A DNA stretch of 5,970 nucleotides from Pseudodesulfovibrio sp. (GTDB lineage Bacteria; Desulfobacterota; Desulfovibrionia; Desulfovibrionales; Desulfovibrionaceae): NCBI GenBank assembly GCA_022712815.1, contig JAFLJW010000096.1, positions 1-5,970 on the forward strand, given 5' to 3'. Under the pieces are notes generated by a model. It made no database searches, had not been told where the DNA came from, and saw nothing but the letters and a program-made list of their open reading frames with translations. This document shows, piece by piece, positions 1 through 4,570 of the stretch. The position numbers were made by a program, and so were the translations under genes. The first letter of the stretch is position 1. Every line of letters begins with the position of its first letter.

Positions 1-1
1 A

Positions 2-103
2 ACTTGGCCGCAGGGTGCTTTGGTCAAGAATCCGATCCAAGAGGAATTGCTCCCAGCCATGAAAAGTCTAGGCGCTCCCTTTCCGTACGGGGAGGATTGT
101 TAA
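2..103 (+). CDS. C-terminal end of an unidentified protein (partial)
   Basis: An open frame enters from the left edge and ends at a TAA at 101-103, giving 33 residues. It starts TWPQGALVKN and ends APFPYGEDC, a composition that reads like a real soluble protein tail (a Leu/Glu helix, then a Pro/Gly-rich end). I do not recognise the family, and no motif allows a functional call. The direction fits the context: the gene would converge with the ribonuclease gene, and the bidirectional terminator at 298-352 could serve both. Frame 1 is also open as far as 175-177 and a minus-strand frame is open over the same bases, so the reading frame is not certain. The missing upstream sequence would settle it. 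Confidence 0.4.
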   Translation, partial: TWPQGALVKNPIQEELLPAMKSLGAPFPYGEDC

Positions 104-247
104 TAATGCTTTCTCGGATTCCGTCCACAAAAGCCGCTTTTCCCTCTTGGTCGGCTTCTAACCCAAAGTACCCTTAATCGCTGTTGCAGTTCATGGAAGG
201 AAAGTTAGAAGAAAAGACAAGTGCAATCGAGATTGGGGAGGGCGTGG

Positions 248-287
248 AAAGGAGGTCTTGATGGCAGTTACAGAGCAATTCTCTTAA
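248..287 (+). other. Strong Shine-Dalgarno followed by an 8-codon frame
   Basis: AAAGGAGGT at 248-256 is a near-perfect ribosome-binding site. Five bases after GGAGG an ATG at 261 opens a frame that reads MAVTEQFS and stops at TAA 285-287. The ATG overlaps the TGA (259-261) of a preceding 22-codon frame starting at 193 (MEGKLEEKTS...), a TGATG arrangement typical of coupled genes. Both frames are too short to call as genes. They could be a gene remnant, a leader peptide or chance. Apart from this I see nothing convincing between 104 and 297. Confidence 0.25.
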
Positions 288-297
288 AAAATACCCC

Positions 298-352
298 GCC
301 TCATAAAGCGAAAAACCTGTGTTCTTTACACAGGTTTTTCGCTTTATGAGGC
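298..352. terminator. Bidirectional intrinsic terminator with a 25-bp perfect stem
   Basis: Arms 298-322 and 328-352 are exact reverse complements (25 of 25) around the loop TCTTT. The core stem ACCTGTGT/ACACAGGT is preceded by AAAAA and followed by TTTTT, so a GC-containing hairpin plus a U-tract forms on either strand. It lies about 100 bases past the ribonuclease stop codon (minus strand) and about 195 bases past the stop of the putative left-hand gene (plus strand), which fits a shared terminator between convergent genes. The outer arms extend the stem well beyond what termination needs. Confidence 0.85.
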
Positions 353-355
353 TTA

Positions 356-454
356 GCGCCGCAGGCTCGCTCAGGGTCAAGGGACGCGTCCCTTGCGGGT
401 CCAGGGCAGCGTCCTGGTCTCTCCGAAGGAGACTGCCGGAGGCCCTTGGTGGGC
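356..454. repeat. Compact array of short palindromes between gene and terminator
   Basis: Five or six small inverted repeats lie almost end to end. GCC-GCA-GGC is at 358-366. The exact 18-bp palindrome CAAGGGACGCGTCCCTTG is at 378-395. CCAGG...CCTGG is at 401-417, TCTCC-GAA-GGAGA at 420-432, GCC-GGA-GGC at 435-443 and GCCC-TTGGT-GGGC at 442-454. The near-identical GCCGNAGGC words bracket the rest. The second and third palindromes share an AGGG...GCGTCC core, while an A/T pair in the arms of one is replaced by a C/G pair in the other, so pairing is kept. From memory, similar words flank many Desulfovibrio genes; that is recollection, not a search. On the minus strand the array lies in the 3' untranslated region of the ribonuclease mRNA. 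Its function is unknown. Confidence 0.55.
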
Positions 455-2508
455 TATTCCTCCAGAGCTTCGCCGAGTCTGATTTCGTTGGTGAGCGGGT
501 CGATGCGTGTGAAGTTTATCTGGAATGGCTGTCCGGGGTAGAGTTTGTCTCCGAGCATTTTTTTTGGTGCGCGGACATTTAGCTGGAGATGTGGCATGGC
601 GAGGGTTGCCATGGGTCCGGAGTCATCGACCATGACGGCGGACTGGTAGGTTTTGCGTTGTTTGGCGAGGTAGACGAGCTTCCAGTAGCGGGGGCGAAAA
701 CGTTGGACTGCGTTGACGGCCTTGATGCGCATGCCGAGATGGATGGCGAGCTGGTCGAGTTCGTCTTTGGTCAGGCGTGGCGTGCCGTTTTCAAGGAACG
801 TGCAGACCTGGGCCATGTTGATGAAATCCGTGTAACGCCTGAGCGGTGAGGTGATGGGGGCGTAGGCCGAGACACCGAGAGCCGCGTGGCGTTTGGGGGT
901 GGTTTCCAGAACCGGGGGCAGGAGCAGCTTGACCGAGCGCAGGATCTCGGCTGGTTCGGTGAAGATTCCGGCGGCCTCTTGGGGCAGGGCGATGTCGAGG
1001 GTGCGGTGCAGTAGCGGGATGTTGTTGTCTTTGGCCCAGAACGCGAGGCCGGAATTGGCGAGAATCATGAACTCGCTGATGACCAGTTCCGAATACGGGC
1101 TGGGGGCCTTGAGGGTGATGTCCACCTTGGCCTGCGACCCTTCGCCTTCGACGGTGACGACGGGTTCGGGGCGGCGGATGATGCAGGCTCCGGATTCGAT
1201 GCGTCGTGTGATCAGTTTTTTTGCCAGCTTGTGAGCCAGCACGAGGGACTCGTCAGTTTCATTTTCAATGGCGATATCGGCGTTTTCGTATGTGATATTG
1301 GCCTTCACCTTGATCCAGTCCATGCGCGGGGTGACCGAGAGAAGATTTGCGTCTGCGTCCAGTGCGAACTCGGCAATCATGGCCGGGCGTGTTTCGCCTG
1401 CCAGCAGGCTGTATAGTTCGGTGCCGAGTTGTTCGGGCATCATGTGGGTGGTGCCTTCTGGCAGATAGAGGCTGGTGGCGCGATGCATGACCGCCTTGTC
1501 CAGCGGCGAGCCGAATTCCCAGTGGATGCCGGGCCGGGCCAGCGCGATGAAGAGCTTGTAGCCGGTTCCGTCTGTTTCGATGCGGAAGGCATCGTCGATA
1601 TCACGGGTGGTGATGGCGTCGATGGTGATGTATTCTTTGGCTTCCGGTTCTACGGTTTGATTGGAAAGTGTATCTTTTAACTCATCTATTTCATTGGTGA
1701 ATGATTTCGACCACTCATTTCCCCACTCAAAGTCTGCCTCATCGAGATGGAAGTTGTGATGGACGGGCAGGACACCCCAGGTCTGGCCCAGAAGAAGGGC
1801 GAGATGTGGCTGGTCCGGGAGGCCCTTGCTGATGGCGGTCCAAATCTTGCGCTCGGTTTCATCCAGAGCGTTGCTGAGGCTCCGTTTGAGTATCTGCGCA
1901 ATGCTGGCAGCGAGTTCCGGGTCGAGTTCGGGCAGCATGGGTTTGCGACCCTGATTGTAAGCATCCCAGAGAGTCTTAAGCAGTGTTTGACCGGCGGAGG
2001 TGACGGCTTCACGTTCTTTTTCCTCTGCCCGTTGCTGCATTTTCTGTTCGACTTTTTCGGCGGACCAGATTTCAAAATTTGGTGGGCGGAACTTGAAGTG
2101 GGTCTTGGTGGAAAGCATCCCTCTGCCAAGGGCGGCGACCTGATCCGGGTCTGGTTCGTCCCAGAGGAGTCCGGCAAACCATGAGAGCGGAGCGGTTTCC
2201 AGTTCGCCCTGGGCGAGGTCCCACAGTTCCATGACATCAAGGCCAGCCTGTATTTCTCCGCGTTTCTCTTCATGAGTGTTCAGAACATCCTGAATTTCCT
2301 GTCGATTGGCATCACTGTTTTCTACAGGGCCATGCCAGGGGAGCAGACGGGTGGCAGGGAGTTTCATTTCACGCTTGTTGATGGTCAACAGGCGCAGTTT
2401 GCCGGATGTTTCTTCCAGAATCCAGGCCAGCTGAGGGTGGTCTCCGTGCATGAATTCCACCACCGTGCCGGGGCGGATAATAGGGCCGAGTATGTTTGTT
2501 TTCGCCAT
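454..2508 (-). CDS. RNase II/R family exoribonuclease (RNB domain protein)
   Basis: A 684-residue protein of the RNB family, cytoplasmic 3'-to-5' hydrolytic exoribonucleases that degrade mRNA and rRNA fragments to nucleotides. The catalytic RNB domain spans about residues 290-610. The metal-binding motif TID-x5-DIDD gives D297, D303, D305 and D306, matching D201/D207/D209/D210 of E. coli RNase II. Further family signatures are SEFMILANSG (478-487) and SPLRRYTD (554-561), the latter carrying the phosphate-contacting Arg. Residues 10-57 look like a small beta-barrel, 85-280 are largely helical and probably include a winged-helix region, and 622-680 resemble a short S1/OB domain. The segment before the catalytic Asp is about 95 residues longer than in E. 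coli RNase II. The ATG at 2508 is the natural start (MAKTNILGP), though its Shine-Dalgarno is weak (AAAGA). The stop is TAG. I avoid rnb/rnr because the N-terminus matches neither well. Confidence 0.93.
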   Translation of the reverse strand: MAKTNILGPIIRPGTVVEFMHGDHPQLAWILEETSGKLRLLTINKREMKLPATRLLPWHGPVENSDANRQEIQDVLNTHEEKRGEIQAGLDVMELWDLAQGELETAPLSWFAGLLWDEPDPDQVAALGRGMLSTKTHFKFRPPNFEIWSAEKVEQKMQQRAEEKEREAVTSAGQTLLKTLWDAYNQGRKPMLPELDPELAASIAQILKRSLSNALDETERKIWTAISKGLPDQPHLALLLGQTWGVLPVHHNFHLDEADFEWGNEWSKSFTNEIDELKDTLSNQTVEPEAKEYITIDAITTRDIDDAFRIETDGTGYKLFIALARPGIHWEFGSPLDKAVMHRATSLYLPEGTTHMMPEQLGTELYSLLAGETRPAMIAEFALDADANLLSVTPRMDWIKVKANITYENADIAIENETDESLVLAHKLAKKLITRRIESGACIIRRPEPVVTVEGEGSQAKVDITLKAPSPYSELVISEFMILANSGLAFWAKDNNIPLLHRTLDIALPQEAAGIFTEPAEILRSVKLLLPPVLETTPKRHAALGVSAYAPITSPLRRYTDFINMAQVCTFLENGTPRLTKDELDQLAIHLGMRIKAVNAVQRFRPRYWKLVYLAKQRKTYQSAVMVDDSGPMATLAMPHLQLNVRAPKKMLGDKLYPGQPFQINFTRIDPLTNEIRLGEALEE

Positions 2509-2599
2509 GTGTGTATCTTTAAAAATGTTATGTGTCGTTGTGCCAGTTATTTAGCATGAAATGGTTGTCAGTGTAAGAGGTGAGGAGTATGGGTACGCC

Positions 2600-2893
2600 A
2601 TGGAACTGAATATGGTTGAAATGATTGGTATCCTCGCCGGATGCTGCACCACGGCCTCTTTTGTCCCGCAGGTACTGCACTCCTGGCGCACCAAGTCGGT
2701 GAAGGATATTTCGCTGCGAATGTATTTGCTTTTGAGTTCCGGTATCCTCTTGTGGCTTGTCTACGGCTTCAATATCGGTTCTCTTTCGGTTGTCCTTGCC
2801 AACAGCGTCACGTTTGTACTGGTTCTCTCCATTCTCATCATGAAGGTTCGCTATAGCAAACTTTCTTCAAGAAATACCGATCGCACTCCGTAA
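2600..2893 (+). CDS. SemiSWEET / PQ-loop small membrane transporter
   Basis: A 97-residue membrane protein of the SemiSWEET (MtN3/saliva) family, half-size homologues of eukaryotic SWEETs that dimerise in the inner membrane to carry sugars or other small solutes by facilitated diffusion. Three helices are visible: about 6-25, 39-58 and 62-84. Helix 1 ends in the PQ motif (TTASFVPQV, P23-Q24), followed by the basic loop SWRTKSVKDIS. Helix 2 has LWLVYG (W52) and helix 3 has LANSVTF (N68), at the positions of the substrate-pocket Trp and Asn of known SemiSWEETs. The frame is open from an ATG at 2561, but that start has no Shine-Dalgarno. The ATG at 2600 has GAGGAG at 2582-2587, somewhat distant at 12 bases, and gives the usual family length. 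The gene diverges from the ribonuclease gene over 91 bp in which I see no convincing promoter. The substrate cannot be told from sequence. Confidence 0.88.
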   Translation: MELNMVEMIGILAGCCTTASFVPQVLHSWRTKSVKDISLRMYLLLSSGILLWLVYGFNIGSLSVVLANSVTFVLVLSILIMKVRYSKLSSRNTDRTP

Positions 2894-2930
2894 AAAAGGC
2901 TTCACCGAATTATTCGTCCGGCAAAGCCTT
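2892..2930 (-). terminator. Intrinsic terminator of the purH-like gene
   Basis: AAGGCTT (2896-2902) pairs with AAGCCTT (2924-2930), and a smaller CGAA-TTA-TTCG hairpin lies inside. Read on the minus strand the stem ends in a run of six T (2897-2892), a good terminator 20-odd bases past the purH stop codon. Read on the plus strand it follows the SemiSWEET stop directly, but the T-tract (in 2931-2945) is interrupted, so termination that way is probably weaker. Confidence 0.7.
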
Positions 2931-2951
2931 GAATTTGTGTTTTTCTGCCGC

Positions 2952-4226
2952 CTAATGCTTGAATGAGCGTTGGCCGGTGAAGACCATGGCTACCTGCGGG
3001 GTGGCCTCGTTCACGGCGGCGATCACTTCCGAGTCGCGGATGGAACCGCCGGGCTGGGCAATGGCTACCACGCCCTGATTGATGCACAGGTCCACGCCAT
3101 CGCGGAAGGGGAAAAAACCGTCTGATACGACCACGGAACCGGGCAGGCCACCCTTGGCTTCTTCGGTGCGTTTTTCGATGTCGGTGAGCTTTGCCTTCAT
3201 TTCCGCGTCTTTGATGGCCGCAAGCTTCAGCTCGAACAGGGACATATCAAGCTCTTTGGATGCGAGCATGTCCGAGTATTTGATATATGCCTTGGTGATG
3301 GCCAGCAGCACGCAGCCAACGCGGTCCTGTTCTCCTGTGCCGATGGCGGTGGTGACGCCGTCGCGCACGAATAATACGGAATTTGAGGTCACGCCTGCTT
3401 CCACGGCCCAGGCAAAGAGCAGGTCGTCTGCTTCCTGTTTACCGGGGGTACGGGCCAGAAAGACATTGCCGTCTTTCTCAGCGGTGGCCGGGATGAAATC
3501 TTCGGCGTTTAAGATGGCGTTGCGGAAGGAGAACTGGAGCACCATGCCGCCGTCTGTCAGGGATTTGATATCCAGAAACGGGGTCTGGGACAGGGACTTG
3601 AGATCGGTGACTCCGGGAATCCTGAGGATGCGGAGGTTCTTTTTCTTTTTTAGTTCGACAAGGGCATCATCGTCGAACTCTGGTGCGGCGACCACCTCGA
3701 AATAAACGGAATTGATGAGCTTGGCAGTTGCCAGATCAAGGGTGCGGTTGACGACCACGGCTCCGCCAAAGGCGGCAATGCGGTCGGCCTCGAAAGCGCG
3801 TTTCAGGGCCACGGCCACGCCTTCATCGGTCCAGGCCGCGCCGCAGGGATTGTTGTGCTTGAGGATCAGCGCGGCTGGCTTGGCGGACAGGTACTGCAAA
3901 ATATTGAGGGCGTTGTCCACATCGGTGAGGTTGGTCTTGCCGGGGTGCTTGCCGGCCTGGAGCATGTGCTCTTCGGTCAGGGCAGAGACGAGTCCCTGGC
4001 CTGCTCCGACGAATTTGACGCCGCCGACTTCAAGGCAGCCTTCCGCCAGCTCGTACAGGGCGGCTGGCTGGTCCGGGTTCTCGCCGTAGCGAAGTCCCCT
4101 GGTCTCGCCGTCGATTTCCCAGGTGCGTTTTTTGAACGTCAGTTCCTGGTCACCCAGCGTCAGCTTCATGTCAGCCGGAAACGGGTCCTGCTGAAGGGTT
4201 TTGTACATATCTTTCAGATTACTCAT
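2952..4226 (-). CDS. purH: AICAR transformylase (single-domain PurH)
   Basis: Phosphoribosylaminoimidazolecarboxamide formyltransferase, 424 residues, cytoplasmic. It transfers a formyl group from 10-formyl-tetrahydrofolate to AICAR, giving FAICAR, the ninth step of de novo purine synthesis. Family signatures run in order: LRYGENPDQPAALY (45-58), LKHNNPCGAA (122-131) with the catalytic Lys-His pair K123/H124, AFGGAVVVNR (152-161), SNSVLFVRDG (281-290), and SDGFFPFRDG (368-377) leading to QPGGSIRD (391-398) and a C-terminal FTGQRSFKH. Bifunctional PurH is about 510-530 residues with an N-terminal MGS-like IMP cyclohydrolase domain; that domain is absent, and there is no room for it in frame upstream. 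The frame opens at 4280, but the ATG at 4226 is preferred because AGGAAGG (4240-4234) lies seven bases before it, and the extra 18 residues (PPPHKRIKENEE) look untranslated. The stop is TAG. IMP cyclohydrolase must be encoded elsewhere. Confidence 0.93.
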   Translation of the reverse strand: MSNLKDMYKTLQQDPFPADMKLTLGDQELTFKKRTWEIDGETRGLRYGENPDQPAALYELAEGCLEVGGVKFVGAGQGLVSALTEEHMLQAGKHPGKTNLTDVDNALNILQYLSAKPAALILKHNNPCGAAWTDEGVAVALKRAFEADRIAAFGGAVVVNRTLDLATAKLINSVYFEVVAAPEFDDDALVELKKKKNLRILRIPGVTDLKSLSQTPFLDIKSLTDGGMVLQFSFRNAILNAEDFIPATAEKDGNVFLARTPGKQEADDLLFAWAVEAGVTSNSVLFVRDGVTTAIGTGEQDRVGCVLLAITKAYIKYSDMLASKELDMSLFELKLAAIKDAEMKAKLTDIEKRTEEAKGGLPGSVVVSDGFFPFRDGVDLCINQGVVAIAQPGGSIRDSEVIAAVNEATPQVAMVFTGQRSFKH

Positions 4227-4270
4227 GTCCATACCTTCCTCATTCTCTTTTATTCTCTTGTGAGGGGGCG

Positions 4271-4299
4271 GTAATAGCATAGCTCGTCACGGTGGGCAA
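4271..4299 (-). promoter_or_regulatory. Candidate sigma-70 promoter of purH
   Basis: Read on the minus strand, TTGCCC (4299-4294) and TATTAC (4276-4271) are separated by exactly 17 bp. Each matches the sigma-70 consensus at four of six positions. A transcription start near 4264 would leave a leader of about 38 bases containing the AGGAAGG site. The -35 box overlaps the first copy of the repeated 11-mer, which would place any protein bound there in competition with RNA polymerase. Confidence 0.4.
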
Positions 4300-4345
4300 T
4301 CTGTCTGTTTTTGGCAATCTGACGATGAATTCATGTCAGTTTGCC
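4295..4345. repeat. Three copies of an 11-base word, possible operator cluster
   Basis: GGCAATCTGTC is at 4295-4305, GGCAATCTGAC at 4313-4323, and an inverted copy at 4335-4345 reads GGCAAACTGAC on the minus strand. Each differs from the middle copy at one position. The two direct copies start 18 bp apart. The second and third form an inverted repeat with 10 of 11 matches around an 11-base spacer that contains the palindrome ATGAATTCAT (4325-4334). The cluster overlaps and lies upstream of the candidate purH -35 box. It looks like a set of transcription-factor half-sites; I cannot name the factor. Confidence 0.45.
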
Positions 4346-4393
4346 GTCATGTATTACAAAAAAATGCGGGAAATAGCAGTCAGGAAATTGCTC

Positions 4394-4408
4394 CTGGAAT
4401 TATTCCAG
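4394..4408. repeat. 15-bp palindrome, possible operator
   Basis: CTGGAAT-T-ATTCCAG is an exact inverted repeat with a single central base. It overlaps an alternative hairpin CAGGA (4381-4385)/TCCTG (4392-4396), with which it shares bases. It is followed on the plus strand by a run of A, so it is not a plus-strand terminator; on the minus strand the T-run comes before the stem, so it is not one there either. It lies about 165 bases upstream of both flanking start codons (162 and 167), so a protein-binding site is the more likely reading. Confidence 0.3.
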
Positions 4409-4570
4409 AAAAAAAGAAAGAGTGTTTATGTTCCATAAAAGTAAGATTATCATACCATTAACATGGTTTTTGTTGCATACTTTACACATATGCTGGCTCA
4501 TCTGTTCAGGATAGATGTGTACAGGACTCGGATATCTTTGACATTTTTTAGTTTTTTTGGGGGTTATGGT

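Larger units (their letters stand above)
4227..4570. other. Divergent intergenic region between purH and the chemoreceptor gene
   Basis: These 344 bases hold no convincing gene and are more AT-rich than the flanking genes. The purH side (about 4227-4345) contains its Shine-Dalgarno, a candidate promoter and the 11-base repeat cluster. The middle (4381-4415) has a 15-bp palindrome next to an A-rich run. The receptor side has no clear sigma-70 promoter. The best hexamer is TATCAT at 4448-4453, with a poor -35 (TTTATG, 4425-4430) at 17 bp. A weak inverted repeat ACCAT-TAAC-ATGGT lies at 4454-4467. Just before the receptor start is a T6-AG-T7-G5 run (4544-4563), of which GGGGG probably serves as the ribosome-binding site. 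Confidence 0.6.

Noticed and set aside
174..380. Minus-strand 68-codon frame crossing the terminator
   Set aside because: It runs through both arms of the 25-bp terminator stem and part of the palindromic array, and has no ribosome-binding site or recognisable composition.
319..582. Plus-strand frame beginning in the terminator and entering the ribonuclease gene
   Set aside because: Its sequence comes from the palindromic repeats and the reverse strand of a well-supported RNB gene; a shadow frame.
1686..2273. 195-codon minus-strand frame inside the ribonuclease gene
   Set aside because: It overlaps the RNB gene in another frame on the same strand; its Pro/Ser/Arg-rich composition is typical of an out-of-frame reading.
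2509..2599. Promoters in the divergent spacer between the ribonuclease and SemiSWEET genes
   Set aside because: No pair of -35/-10 hexamers with acceptable match and spacing is visible on either strand, although promoters are expected here.
3079..3705. 208-codon plus-strand frame antisense to purH
   Set aside because: Ser-rich antisense shadow of the AICAR transformylase gene, whose motifs are unambiguous.
4227..4280. 18-residue N-terminal extension of PurH from an ATG at 4280
   Set aside because: The extension contains the AGGAAGG ribosome-binding site for the ATG at 4226 and overlaps the candidate -10 box; its sequence is not protein-like.
4509..4535. Sigma-28 (flagellar) promoter for the chemoreceptor
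   Set aside because: TCGGATAT matches GCCGATAA at only five of eight bases and the upstream box does not resemble TAAAGTTT.
4544..4563. T6-AG-T7-G5 run as a phase-variation tract
   Set aside because: The homopolymers are short and lie outside the coding region; GGGGG is adequately explained as the ribosome-binding site.
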